Source: Martinezella tropici
GTDB taxonomy: Bacteria > Pseudomonadota > Alphaproteobacteria > Rhizobiales > Rhizobiaceae
NCBI RefSeq assembly: GCF_003287875.1
Contig: NZ_QMKK01000061.1
Span: 372,001 to 436,000 of the forward strand
Reading direction: 5' to 3'
Length of the DNA stretch: 64,000 nucleotides
This document shows positions 1 through 8,489 of this stretch, in pieces; position 1 is the first letter of the stretch; the number at the start of each line of letters is the position of its first letter. Position numbers and translations under genes: made by a program. A model generated the notes under the pieces. The model made no database searches. It saw only the letters and a program-made list of their open reading frames with translations, and was not told the DNA's origin.

Positions 1-9
1 AGATGGAAC

Positions 10-666
10 ATGCCTGAGCCACGTAAGACAACAAAGGAGACGCTGTCGCCCATCGTGTTCATCGTCGACGACGATGTGTCGATGCGGGAAGCACTGACCG
101 ATCTTTTCCGCTCCATGAAATTCGACGCCGAAGCTTTCGACAGTGCCGCAGCCTTTCTCGAAAAAGCCAATCTGAACCGGCACGGCTGCCTTCTGCTCGA
201 TGTGCGGCTTCCAGGCGTAAGCGGCCTTGATTTTCAGATGCAGCTGGAACGCGTCGGCAACAGGATGCCGATCATTTTCATGACCGGCTTCGGTGATATT
301 CCAATGAGCGTGCGGGCGATGAAAGCGGGCGCGGTGGATTTTCTGACCAAACCCTTCAAGGAACAGGACATTCTCGATGCCGTCGCGGCTGCGATGGAGC
401 GGGATGCATCACGACGACGCGAAAACGCGCAGAACGAGGCCGTCGCCTCCCTTGCAGGGCAGCTGACGCCACGCGAGCGCGAGGTCATGGGCGCCGTTGT
501 CCGCGGCCTGATGAATAAGCAGATCGCCTATGAGCTCGGCATCAGCGAAGTCACCGTGAAATTGCACCGGGGCAATGTCATGCGCAAAATGGAGGCGAGA
601 TCGGTCGCCGACCTCGTGCGAAAAGCGGAACTGATCGACGATAAGCTCCGGCCACCTGTATCTTAG
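10..666 (+). CDS. FixJ/NarL-type response regulator
   Basis: 218 aa. An N-terminal receiver domain (residues about 14-130) has the acidic cluster D20-D22, phospho-acceptor D64 in LLLDVRLPG, T92 and K114. A C-terminal LuxR/FixJ helix-turn-helix follows (about 150-205, LTPREREVMGAVVRG). The family is phosphorylated by a sensor histidine kinase and binds DNA as a dimer. No kinase lies inside the window; it may lie to the left. A second receiver gene follows after 64 bases, so the two probably share a phosphorelay. Plausible targets are the nearby oxalate decarboxylase, quinol oxidase and YdeP-like genes, but that is inference. Confidence 0.93.
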   Translation: MPEPRKTTKETLSPIVFIVDDDVSMREALTDLFRSMKFDAEAFDSAAAFLEKANLNRHGCLLLDVRLPGVSGLDFQMQLERVGNRMPIIFMTGFGDIPMSVRAMKAGAVDFLTKPFKEQDILDAVAAAMERDASRRRENAQNEAVASLAGQLTPREREVMGAVVRGLMNKQIAYELGISEVTVKLHRGNVMRKMEARSVADLVRKAELIDDKLRPPVS

Positions 667-730
667 TATGGTATCTTTCAAGCGGGCATGAGCGCATAGA
701 GACATAAGAACAACAGAAAAGGTCACTTGA

Positions 731-1105
731 TTGTCCTCCGTTCCCATCATTGCCGTCGTTGACGACGACCAGGCCATCCGTGAAGCCATGGATGACTTCA
801 TCATGTCCTTCGGTTACGAAAGCCGCCTGTTTGCTTCTGCAGAAGAGTTTCTCGACTCCCATACGCAGGCGCAGATCGACTGCATCGTCGTGGATGTGAA
901 GATGCCCGGACTATCCGGTATCGAACTCCAGAGCGAGCTCAATCGGCGCGGTCGACATCCTCCGATGATCTTCGTGACGTCCTATGCGGACGATCGTACC
1001 CGCAATGCCGCCCTGAGCGGCGGCGCCTTCGCCTTTCTCCGCAAGCCGGTCAATGTCGGCAATCTCATGGAATGCCTGGAATCCGCTCTCGCCGGGCAGA
1101 CCTAA
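731..1105 (+). CDS. Single-domain response regulator (receiver only)
   Basis: 124 aa, receiver domain only, with no output domain. It has D11-D13, phospho-acceptor D55 in CIVVDVKMPG, the switch Thr in FVTSY and the conserved Lys in FLRKP. The start is taken as TTG at 731, giving MSSVPIIAVVDDD; an in-frame ATG at 788 would cut off the first strand and the acidic residues. Stand-alone receivers next to FixJ-like regulators usually act as phosphate sinks or relay partners of a hybrid kinase. It is probably co-transcribed with the regulator before it. Confidence 0.88.
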   Translation: MSSVPIIAVVDDDQAIREAMDDFIMSFGYESRLFASAEEFLDSHTQAQIDCIVVDVKMPGLSGIELQSELNRRGRHPPMIFVTSYADDRTRNAALSGGAFAFLRKPVNVGNLMECLESALAGQT

Positions 1106-1413
1106 CGCCGACAGCATTACCGTCGGAAGTGCTGTCAGCATCTTGCGACCGTCTGCCGTTCGCATCGCGTCTCGGCGCCCTTCCTATAACGTTTGCCCCA
1201 TTCCCGATGGCTCAATACGCCCACCTTCCGGCGGGTGCCGATATCGGGCCGCCTGCTGCCGGCCTTAGCGGCTGCTAACACCTTCTGCAGAGACAAACTA
1301 GACCTCTGTATAGATGCCGAAACCTCCATCTCGCCGTAGCCTTTTCCCCAGATCAGCCTCTCCCTGTGAGGGCGGTGCGCTGAAGACACCATCACCAGTT
1401 CACGAGGCACGGC
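1106..1413. other. Intergenic region, 308 bases
   Basis: No gene is supported here. A 7-bp stem (GACAGCA/TGCTGTC) lies at about 1108-1136, just after the receiver gene, but has no T-run, so it is at best a weak hairpin. Short frames on either strand have no ribosome site or recognisable protein. The stretch probably holds the promoter for the small exported protein and oxalate decarboxylase genes. Confidence 0.5.
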
Positions 1414-1881
1414 ATGACCTCCATCAGCAAAAATGTGCATCCGCGCAAACCGCGCAAGCTTAGAATCGCCGTCGTTTTGTCGTTGGGCGCGCTCGCCCTT
1501 GTCGGTGGCAGTGCCATTCTGATCCGGGCCACCGAGCCGGCGCTTGCCGCTCCTGAGCAAGTGGCCGCAGCCGATGCGTTTCGAATTCTGACGCCGAAGG
1601 CGGTCGACCAATCGGGCAATATCGCCCCTTCCTTGCCTGCCGCCAGCGACGATGCGGCAGCCACGGCACTTCCTCCCGCTTTTGATAAGGCCTCCTGCAT
1701 CGCCACCCGCGCCAGCAGGAAAACGGATCGGCACGATCCATTCCAGCCCCAAGCCTTCTGCCAGCTTCAGCGCCGGCTTCTCTATGCTGAACTGATGTAC
1801 CGCATGGAGGTGCTGCGGCTCGGTTCCCAAACCCGCTTTATCCACCCCTCATCCCAACTCGCCATGAACAAGGAGTTCTGA
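1414..1881 (+). CDS. Small membrane-anchored or exported protein of unknown function
   Basis: 155 aa, not assigned to a family. A basic N-terminus is followed by one hydrophobic segment (about residues 17-37, IAVVLSLGALALVGGSAIL) ending in a possible AXA cleavage site. An Ala/Pro-rich low-complexity stretch comes next, then a basic, aromatic C-terminal part with three Cys. A GAGG-like ribosome site precedes ATG 1414. The TGA ends one base before the oxalate decarboxylase ATG, and the decarboxylase ribosome site AGGAG lies inside its last codons, so the two are translationally coupled. It may be an accessory or anchor for the decarboxylase (inference). Confidence 0.6.
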   Translation: MTSISKNVHPRKPRKLRIAVVLSLGALALVGGSAILIRATEPALAAPEQVAAADAFRILTPKAVDQSGNIAPSLPAASDDAAATALPPAFDKASCIATRASRKTDRHDPFQPQAFCQLQRRLLYAELMYRMEVLRLGSQTRFIHPSSQLAMNKEF

Positions 1882-1882
1882 A

Positions 1883-3130
1883 ATGGAAACGTTCACCAGA
1901 CGCGCAGTCCTCGCAATCGGCGCGGTCGGCGGCACCGCCCTTGCCGCCAGCGCGGCCGGAGCAGCATCTTTCGGCAATCCCGACCAGCCTGCCGAGGGAG
2001 CAATCAATGCCAATGGCGCAGGACTGAGCGATCCCGGCCCGAAGAACCCGGCGATCAACGAGCAGTTTCCCTCTTTCCAGAACCCGCCAGCGACCGACGT
2101 GGGCGACATGCAGCTCTTCTGGGGCTCGTTCAACAACGCCCCCAAACGTATCCAGAACGGCGGATGGGCACGTCAGGTGACCAAGTCGGACTTCGCGATT
2201 TCGGATGCCATGTCCGGCGTCAACATGCGGCTGGGACCGGGCGGCATTCGTGAGATGCACTGGCACCGTGCCGCGGAATGGGCGATCATGACCAATGGCC
2301 GTTGCCGCATCACCGTGCTCGATACGCAGGGTCGCGCCTATGTGCAGGACGTCGAGGCCGGTGATCTCTGGTATTTTCCGGCCGGTTACCCCCATTCGCT
2401 GCAGGGGCTTGGTCCCGACGGATGCGAGTTCGTCATCGTTTTCGACGAAGGCGACCAGTCCGAATATGGCACGTTGCTCTTGACGGACTGGCTGGCCCAC
2501 ACCTCACCCGAACTGCTCGCCAAGAATTTCGGCGTGCCACAGGATGTGTTTCGCAATATCCCCCTGCAGGATCTCTGGATTTTCCAGGGCAAGGAACCGG
2601 GTCCATTGTCGAAGGATCAGGAAGCCGTTGCCGGCGCCGGTCTTCCCCCTTTCCCCTTCACCTATAAACTTGCGGCATCAAAACCGCTGAAGGAAAATGC
2701 TGCTGGCGTTATTCGTCTTGCAGACAGCAGCGCCTTTACAGTGTCCAAAACCATTGCCGCTGCTATCGAAACCATCAAACCGGGCGGCGTGCGCGAGATG
2801 CACTGGCACCCGAATGCGGACGAATGGCAATATTGGATCAAGGGTCAAGGCCGGATGACCGTGTTCGACGCAGGCCCACGCAGCCAGACCGGCGATTTCC
2901 GTGCAGGCGATATTGGTTACGTGAAAAGAAGCCAGGGGCACATCATCGAAAATACCGGTAAGACTGATCTGCAATTCGTCGCGGTCTTCAAGACTGCCGA
3001 ATACCAGGAGGTCAGCCTGTCTTCCTGGTTGACACACACGCCGCCGGCGCTGGTGGCCCAGCATCTCAACATCAGCATCGAGGACGCGGCGAAATTCCCC
3101 GCAAACCAGCCAGGCATCATGCCGGGGTGA
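1883..3130 (+). CDS. oxdC: Tat-exported bicupin oxalate decarboxylase
   Basis: 415 aa, family oxalate decarboxylase (oxalate to formate plus CO2, two Mn-cupins). A twin-arginine leader TRRAVLAIGAVGG at the N-terminus indicates Tat export of a folded metalloprotein. Cupin 1 ligands are H126, H128, E132 and H171. Cupin 2 ligands are H307, H309, E314 and H353. The active-site lid that in Bacillus OxdC reads SENS is here S193-E194-Y195-G196; the essential Glu is kept, which favours decarboxylase over oxidase activity. Consumption of a proton per turnover links the family to acid tolerance. It is coupled to the small exported protein upstream. Confidence 0.92.
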   Translation: METFTRRAVLAIGAVGGTALAASAAGAASFGNPDQPAEGAINANGAGLSDPGPKNPAINEQFPSFQNPPATDVGDMQLFWGSFNNAPKRIQNGGWARQVTKSDFAISDAMSGVNMRLGPGGIREMHWHRAAEWAIMTNGRCRITVLDTQGRAYVQDVEAGDLWYFPAGYPHSLQGLGPDGCEFVIVFDEGDQSEYGTLLLTDWLAHTSPELLAKNFGVPQDVFRNIPLQDLWIFQGKEPGPLSKDQEAVAGAGLPPFPFTYKLAASKPLKENAAGVIRLADSSAFTVSKTIAAAIETIKPGGVREMHWHPNADEWQYWIKGQGRMTVFDAGPRSQTGDFRAGDIGYVKRSQGHIIENTGKTDLQFVAVFKTAEYQEVSLSSWLTHTPPALVAQHLNISIEDAAKFPANQPGIMPG

Positions 3131-3164
3131 GCCTTCGCATGCCTTCATCATCGGCGTTGCCACA

Positions 3165-3422
3165 GTGCCCGACGCCAGCCTTTTCCGTGTTGCCGGCGGC
3201 TCGTTCGCCGGCCTTTTCATTGCTATCCTCTTGCAGGAAGACGGCCACGACGTGAGAATCTGCGAACGCTTGTCATCCGGACTGACCGGAAGGGGCGCTG
3301 GCCTCGTGCCACAGACCGAAGGGTTCCATGTTCCGCGCGAGATCAGCTGCTCGACGGTCCTGGCCGGTGAGGAAGTTCTAAGGGCGAGCTCAATATACCG
3401 AGGCAAGAGCTGGACTGGATAG
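3165..3422 (+). pseudogene. N-terminal remnant of an FAD-dependent aromatic-ring monooxygenase
   Basis: 85 codons resembling only the FAD-binding start of flavoprotein monooxygenases. GGSFAGLFIAILLQEDGHDV matches the GGSxAGL dinucleotide-binding motif and strand beta-2, and GRGAGLVPQ matches the next conserved block. Similarity then stops and a TAG ends the frame at 3420-3422. Family members are about 380-400 aa, and no continuation was found in the next several hundred bases. It starts at a GTG with no good ribosome site. Most likely a truncated, non-functional gene. Confidence 0.6.
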
Positions 3423-3555
3423 CGGACATACCGGTCTTCGCAACCGTCCTTGCCCAGCCGAGCACGCGCCATTGTGGCGTTCATGCCGTTTTCTTTCCCT
3501 ACTCAGAGCACTCCGGCAAGTAGCCGCCTTTGGCGCCGGCTCTGAGGATTGCCGA

Positions 3556-3830
3556 TTATCGCGTCGGGGTGCGTGCCTTCACCACGCGCCCTTCGTCCAT
3601 GACGATGATCTGATCTAGGTGCCGGTGGCGCGAGACCCACTTCGTGCATACCACAACCATCGTCATGCCGCATCTCCGAGATCGACCATAAGATTGAGCA
3701 CGCACTTGACCAGCGCGGGATCTGCGCATTCGTCACCTCGTTGAAGAGGACAACCGCCGGCTCCCCAGCGAGAGTACGAGCGATGTCAACGCGGCCGTCC
3801 TTCGGACAGACGTTGTCGAACTTGGCTCGA
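3556..3830 (-). pseudogene. Frameshifted remnant of a polar-amino-acid ABC transporter ATPase
   Basis: Read on the minus strand, pieces of the C-terminal half of a GlnQ-like ATPase occur in successive frames. First comes VDIARTLAGEPAVVLFNEVTN (signature helix and a degraded Walker B, with N and V replacing D and P). After a frame change comes DPALVKCVLNLMVDLGDA. After another comes MTMVVVCTKWVSRH and QIIVMDEGRVVKA, then a stop at 3556. The order and spacing match LFDEPTSALDPELV...GMTMVVVTHE...VIFMDEGRIVE of the family. The Walker A half and partner permeases are absent. Clearly inactive. Confidence 0.65.
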
Positions 3831-4061
3831 TCAGGTGGATGTCTGAATGAATATTCGTTCCAAATGCTTTGGGCGATGAGAGGGATGTTGCCAGCCAAAT
3901 GGCGAAAGTGGTTGGCGCCTTTGGCTCAAGGAGTCTTCCCAGCGCCGCTAATTCCCATTGCCATTGTCCAAGGTCAGGCACCAGCAACGGAAAGACGCTC
4001 CGAGCGGAGCGTCCATCCTGTGATCGTGATCAGGTGCTCAAGCGCTCCTTCAAGGATCATG
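3831..4061. other. Degenerate intergenic stretch downstream of poxB
   Basis: No intact gene. It lies between the ABC-ATPase remnant and the poxB stop codon, and may contain unrecognisable parts of the same decayed gene. No clear terminator hairpin with a T-run was seen for poxB. Confidence 0.45.
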
Positions 4062-5789
4062 TCAACGCTTGAGAAAATTGGTAAGTGTGAGGTCGATCAG
4101 CTCATCGCCGCGGCCATTCATCACCGTCTTCAACGCCCAGAGGCTGAAGCCCTTGACCTGCTCCGCCTTGATCTGCGGCGGCATGGAAAGCTCGTGGGTG
4201 TTCGTCACGACATCAAGCAAGGCCGGCCCGTTATGGGCCAGCACATCCTTGATCGCGCCTTCCAGTTCCGACGGATCCTCAACCCGAAGCGCATGAACAC
4301 CGACCGCCCGCGCCAGCTCGGCGAAGTTCGGGTTCTTCAGCGTCGTCCCTGTTTCAATGAAGCCTGACGCCTTCATTTCCATGGCGACGAAACCAAGCGT
4401 GGAGTTGTTGAAGATGACGACCTTCACGGGCAGGTCCTGCTGCACGAGTGTCAGGAAATCGCCCATCAGCATCGCGAAGCCGCCATCGCCCGAAAGGCTG
4501 ATGACTTGCCGGCCGGGATAAGCCGACTGCGCACCGATCGCCTGCGGCATGGCATTGGCCATCGACCCGTGGGCGAGAGACCCGATCATCCGGCGCTTGC
4601 CATTCATCTTTAGATAACGCGCGGCCCAGATCGTCGGCGTCCCGACGTCGAAGGTGAAGACGGCGTCTTCAGAGGCGTGATCGCTGACAAGCTTTGCCAG
4701 ATATTGCGGGTGGATCGTTCGGCCAGCCTTGCCGGTCGCCAGATCATCCAGCCCGGCCCGCGCCTTGACGTACCGCTCCTTGCAATAGTCGAGATAGGCT
4801 TTGTTCGAGTTTGGCTCGACCAGCGGGAGGACCGCCTCGATCGTCGATTTGACGTCGCCAACAAGGGCAAGGTCGAGCGGCACGCGCCGCCCGAGATTTT
4901 CCGGACGTATATCGACCTGCACGACCTTGGCCTGCGAGGGGAAGAACTGGCGATAGGGGAAGTCGGTGCCCAGCATGACGAGCGTATCGCAATCTTCCAT
5001 GGCGGCGTAGCCGGAAGAAAAGCCGATCAGGCCGGTCATGCCGACATCATAGGGGTTGTCCCACTCGACATGTTCCTTGCCGCCAAGCGCGTGGACGATC
5101 GGTGCATTGAGACGTTCGGCAAGCTTCAGCAGCTCGGCATGGGCTCCTTGGCAGCCACGGCCACAGAACAAGGTCGTCTTCGAACTGCCATTGAGGATAT
5201 CTGCGAAACGGCTAATTTCGCTCGGCGGCGGTGTAACGGACGGCTGTGGCAGCGCGAATGCCGCCGGCTGGGAGATCTTGCCCGTGAATTCCGAAAGCGC
5301 GACGTCGCCCGGGATGACGATAACGGCTACGCCACGCTTGCCGATCGCCGCACGTATCGCCGATTCCAGCACACCGGGGAGCTGGTCCGGGTGGCTTACC
5401 ATTTCACAGAAATGGCTGCATTCACGGAAAAGCTGGTCCGGATGGGTTTCCTGAAAATAGCCGCGTCCGATTTCCGCCGAGGGTATCTGGGCGGCAATCG
5501 CAAGAACCGGAACGCGCGAGCGATGGCAATCGAAGAGGCCGTTGATCAGATGAAGATTGCCCGGCCCGCAACTGCCGGCGCAGACCGCAAGCTGACCGGT
5601 CAGATGAGCCTCGGCACCGGCGGCGAAGGCCGCTGTCTCTTCGTGCCGGGTATGAACCCATTCGATGTCCTTGCGAACCCGCAAAGATTCCGTCAGCCCG
5701 TTCAAGCTGTCGCCGACAACGCCATAGATGCGGCGCACGCCAGCGCTATGGAGGACTTCGGTGATGACGTCTGCTGCCTTCTTGGCCAT
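4062..5789 (-). CDS. poxB: Pyruvate:quinone dehydrogenase (pyruvate oxidase), ThDP-dependent
   Basis: 575 aa, the usual PoxB length. It oxidatively decarboxylates pyruvate to acetate and CO2 and passes electrons to membrane quinone. The ThDP-activating Glu lies in HTRHEE (residues 50-51). The ThDP-Mg motif runs from GDGG (434-437) to NN (461-462), with a central FAD-binding domain between. The C-terminus GRGDELIDLTLTNFLKR resembles the lipid-binding tail of Escherichia coli PoxB. AAGGAG lies 7 bases before ATG 5789. It follows cioAB and the DUF2474 gene by 111 bases on the same strand, which suggests that the quinol it makes is reoxidised by that oxidase. Confidence 0.93.
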   Translation of the reverse strand: MAKKAADVITEVLHSAGVRRIYGVVGDSLNGLTESLRVRKDIEWVHTRHEETAAFAAGAEAHLTGQLAVCAGSCGPGNLHLINGLFDCHRSRVPVLAIAAQIPSAEIGRGYFQETHPDQLFRECSHFCEMVSHPDQLPGVLESAIRAAIGKRGVAVIVIPGDVALSEFTGKISQPAAFALPQPSVTPPPSEISRFADILNGSSKTTLFCGRGCQGAHAELLKLAERLNAPIVHALGGKEHVEWDNPYDVGMTGLIGFSSGYAAMEDCDTLVMLGTDFPYRQFFPSQAKVVQVDIRPENLGRRVPLDLALVGDVKSTIEAVLPLVEPNSNKAYLDYCKERYVKARAGLDDLATGKAGRTIHPQYLAKLVSDHASEDAVFTFDVGTPTIWAARYLKMNGKRRMIGSLAHGSMANAMPQAIGAQSAYPGRQVISLSGDGGFAMLMGDFLTLVQQDLPVKVVIFNNSTLGFVAMEMKASGFIETGTTLKNPNFAELARAVGVHALRVEDPSELEGAIKDVLAHNGPALLDVVTNTHELSMPPQIKAEQVKGFSLWALKTVMNGRGDELIDLTLTNFLKR

Positions 5790-5900
5790 GATACACTCCT
5801 TGATGGTTAGTTTAAGATGTCGACCGCCGAGAGTTCCGCGGGATGCTCGCGCCGGCGATCGGCGTGAAAGATCGTAGGGTCGAGGGACGTCGTGGCGGGA

Positions 5901-6041
5901 TTATTCAGTCAGTCCCGCCAGGGACATGATGATGCGAAGGCCCATGGCGAAGATGCCGAGGGCGACAACCGACAGGGACCAAATGGCAACCATCCATCCG
6001 AGCCGCTTGACCGGTCCGTGAACGAGGCTCTGGAGCACCAT
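5901..6041 (-). CDS. DUF2474-like small subunit of the cyanide-insensitive-type quinol oxidase
   Basis: 46 aa, one transmembrane helix (LGWMVAIWSLSVVALGIFAM). Its start ATG overlaps the last base of the cioB stop (TGATG), showing tight coupling. Tiny single-helix proteins at this place in cyd/cio operons are known as CydX or DUF2474; the arginine-rich RLGW start and WxxSxxALG pattern fit DUF2474. It probably stabilises the oxidase in the membrane. It is far shorter than the open frame that contains it; the upstream part of that frame is a shadow of cioB. Confidence 0.72.
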   Translation of the reverse strand: MVLQSLVHGPVKRLGWMVAIWSLSVVALGIFAMGLRIIMSLAGLTE

Positions 6042-7051
6042 CAATGATACCCCTCGCCAACGGTCTGCTTGCCGCGAAACACGTAATAGGACCAGGTCGT
6101 ATAAACGAGGATGATCGGGATGATCAGGAGCGTACCGACGAGCGCAAAGCCCATGCTTTCCGGCGGGGCCGCTGCGGCCCAGATCGTGATCGATGGCGGG
6201 ATTACGTATGGCCACATGCTGATTGCGAGTCCTGTATAGCCGAGGAAGATCATCAATAGCGCGAGTACGAATGGTGCTGCGTGAACTTTGCGGCTTCGCA
6301 GCACCCGCAGGTGAAGCCAGGTCACCCCCAGAACCAATACGGGGACCGGGGCAAAGTAGAAGAGGTTCGGGAAACTCAGCCAGCGCGCTGCGACCTGCGG
6401 ATGCATGAGGGGGGTCCAGACGCTGACGATAGCGATTACGATGAGGAGCGCGATGGCGATCCACTGTGCAAGATCGCGCATTCGCCGCTGCAGGCCGTCG
6501 GTCGTCTTCATAATGAGCCAGGTCGAACCAAGAAGCGCATAGGCGACCATAAGGGCGAAGCCGGTGAAGATGCTGAAGGGCGTGAAGCACTCGAGGGCTG
6601 TGCCGGTAAAGCGCGTGCCGTCAAGTTCGAAGCCGTTGATGAACGCTCCGAGCGCCACGCCCTGCGAGAACGTCGCAATATAGGAGCCGCCTGCGAACGC
6701 CCTATCCCAGAAGGGCTTGCGGCTATCGGGCGCCTTGAAACGAAACTCGAAGGAAACGCCCCGCCAGATGAGACCCGCGAGCATGAACATCAGCGGCAGG
6801 TAGAGGGCGCTGAGCAGGAAGCCGTAGGCGAGCGGAAAGGCGGCGAACATAGCGGCACCACCCAGCACGAGCCAGGTCTCGTTGCCGTCCCAGACCGGCG
6901 CCACGGTGTTGACCATGGCGTCGCGCTCCTGGCGGTCGGAGACGAAGGGAAACAGGATCCCGATTCCTAAATCAAAACCATCCATGATGACATACATCAT
7001 GACGCCGAAGGCGATGATGACTGCCCAGATGAGCGGAAGATCGATACCCAT
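6041..7051 (-). CDS. cioB: Cytochrome bd-type (cyanide-insensitive) quinol oxidase subunit II
   Basis: 336 aa CydB/CioB family, multi-helix membrane protein. It starts MGIDLPLIWAVIIAFGVMMY followed by VIMDGFDLGIGILFPF, the conserved first helix of subunit II. The longer open frame to 7189 is rejected because it would overlap cioA by over 130 bases and its extra residues are basic and unlike the family. ATG 7051 follows the cioA stop by one base. With subunit I it reduces O2 to water using quinol without pumping protons. Confidence 0.93.
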   Translation of the reverse strand: MGIDLPLIWAVIIAFGVMMYVIMDGFDLGIGILFPFVSDRQERDAMVNTVAPVWDGNETWLVLGGAAMFAAFPLAYGFLLSALYLPLMFMLAGLIWRGVSFEFRFKAPDSRKPFWDRAFAGGSYIATFSQGVALGAFINGFELDGTRFTGTALECFTPFSIFTGFALMVAYALLGSTWLIMKTTDGLQRRMRDLAQWIAIALLIVIAIVSVWTPLMHPQVAARWLSFPNLFYFAPVPVLVLGVTWLHLRVLRSRKVHAAPFVLALLMIFLGYTGLAISMWPYVIPPSITIWAAAAPPESMGFALVGTLLIIPIILVYTTWSYYVFRGKQTVGEGYH

Positions 7052-7052
7052 C

Positions 7053-8489
7053 TCAAACCTCCGTGGTTTCGCGCTGCGGCGTGGGTGTGATGTTGTCGGG
7101 AACGGCCGAGAGCGGTCTGGCAGGGCGCTGGATCTTGCCACCATCCGGCGGGCTCGTGCTGCCGCGACCCTCATAGGGACCCTGCGCAACCATCTTCAGC
7201 ATGAAGCCGATGCCCGTACCGAAGATCAGGAAATACATGACGATGAACATGACGAGCGTGACACTCAGCGTCAGGACCGAATGGTTTGAGACCGCATCCT
7301 GGGTGCGCAGGATTCCGTAGACCACCCACGGCTGACGACCGACCTCCGTGGTGATCCAGCCCGCAAGAACCGCGAGCAGTCCGGTCGGCCCCATACAGAG
7401 GGCAAATAGGAGGAAAAGCCTGATCTGGTAGAGCGTGCCGCACCAGCGCTGATATGCACCCCAGACCCCAAGCAGAAGCATGGCAAGGCCGAGGCCGACC
7501 ATGATGCGGAAGGTGAAGAAAATGATCGTCGAGTTCGGTCGGTCCTGCGGCGCAAATTCCTTGAGCCCCGGGATCTTGCCGTGCAAGGTGTGGGTGAGGA
7601 TCAGGCTGCCGAGATATGGGATCTCGATCGCATATTTCGTTTCCTCGGCCTTCATGTCGGGAATGCCGAAGGCGATAAGCGGCAGGCTTGTGGCGTTCGG
7701 ATCGTTTTCCCAATGGCCCTCGATGGCCGCGATCTTCGCAGGCTGATGTTCGAGCGTGTTGAGACCGTGGGCGTCGCCCACGAACATCTGGATCGGTGCC
7801 ACGAAAAGCAGCATCCACAGCGCCATCGAGAACATTTTGCGGATCGCTGGCGTCGAACGGCCATGCAGCAAATGCCAAGCCGCCGCCGCCGCGACGAACA
7901 GCGCTGTCGAAAGATAGGCGGCAAGCGTCATATGGGCCAATCGGAAGGGGAATGAGGGATTGAAGATGACCGCGAGCCAATCGGTCGGCACGACCCTGCC
8001 ATTGATGATCTCGAAGCCCTGCGGGGTCTGCATCCAGCTGTTGGATGCCAGAATCCAGGTGGTGGAGATCAGCGTGCCAAGCGCGACCATGGCCGTTGCG
8101 AGCATGTGCAGCCCGGGACCAACCTTGTTCCAACCGAACAGCATGACGCCGAGAAAGCCTGCTTCCAGAAAGAAGGCGGTCAGGACCTCATAGGTTAAAA
8201 GTGGGCCGGTAACACCGCCGGCAAACTGCGAAAAGCCGCTCCAGTTCGTGCCAAACTCATAGGCCATGACCAGTCCTGAGACGACACCCATCCCGAAATT
8301 GACTGCGAAGATCTTCGACCAGAAGTGATAGAGCTCCACATAGACCGGATTGCGCCGGATCAGCCACAATGCTTCGAGTACCGCCAGATAGCTGGCAAGG
8401 CCGATGGTAATGGCCGGAAAAATGATATGAAAAGAAACAGTGAAGGCGAATTGTAGTCGCGCAAGTTCCAATGCGCTGAAACCCAGCAT
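7053..8489 (-). CDS. cioA: Cytochrome bd-type (cyanide-insensitive) quinol oxidase subunit I
   Basis: 478 aa CydA/CioA family. It carries the N-terminal haem-ligand His (H21 in VSFHIIFPA), GWNKVGPGLHMLAT, and the family block GWITTEVGRQPW. The Q-loop region is short, as in the CIO subgroup rather than E. coli CydA. Start ATG 8489 has AAGGAG 8 bases upstream; the 13 extra residues of the longer frame are not family-like. No cydDC assembly exporter lies nearby. A palindrome TATAGCTTAGCTATA lies 113-127 bases upstream. It forms an operon with cioB, the DUF2474 gene and probably poxB. Confidence 0.94.
   Translation of the reverse strand: MLGFSALELARLQFAFTVSFHIIFPAITIGLASYLAVLEALWLIRRNPVYVELYHFWSKIFAVNFGMGVVSGLVMAYEFGTNWSGFSQFAGGVTGPLLTYEVLTAFFLEAGFLGVMLFGWNKVGPGLHMLATAMVALGTLISTTWILASNSWMQTPQGFEIINGRVVPTDWLAVIFNPSFPFRLAHMTLAAYLSTALFVAAAAAWHLLHGRSTPAIRKMFSMALWMLLFVAPIQMFVGDAHGLNTLEHQPAKIAAIEGHWENDPNATSLPLIAFGIPDMKAEETKYAIEIPYLGSLILTHTLHGKIPGLKEFAPQDRPNSTIIFFTFRIMVGLGLAMLLLGVWGAYQRWCGTLYQIRLFLLFALCMGPTGLLAVLAGWITTEVGRQPWVVYGILRTQDAVSNHSVLTLSVTLVMFIVMYFLIFGTGIGFMLKMVAQGPYEGRGSTSPPDGGKIQRPARPLSAVPDNITPTPQRETTEV

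Noticed and set aside
1135..1845. 236-codon open frame on the minus strand
   Set aside because: Basic, low-complexity translation opposite the exported-protein gene; no ribosome site or family. Treated as a shadow.
2678..3484. 268-codon open frame on the minus strand
   Set aside because: Lies opposite the oxalate decarboxylase and the monooxygenase remnant; translation has no recognisable domain.
4677..5810. 377-codon open frame opposite poxB
   Set aside because: Complementary-strand shadow of a clearly identified gene, rich in Arg/Asp/His as such shadows are.
7052..7189. N-terminal extension of cioB
   Set aside because: Would overlap cioA by more than 130 bases; MGIDLPL is the family start.
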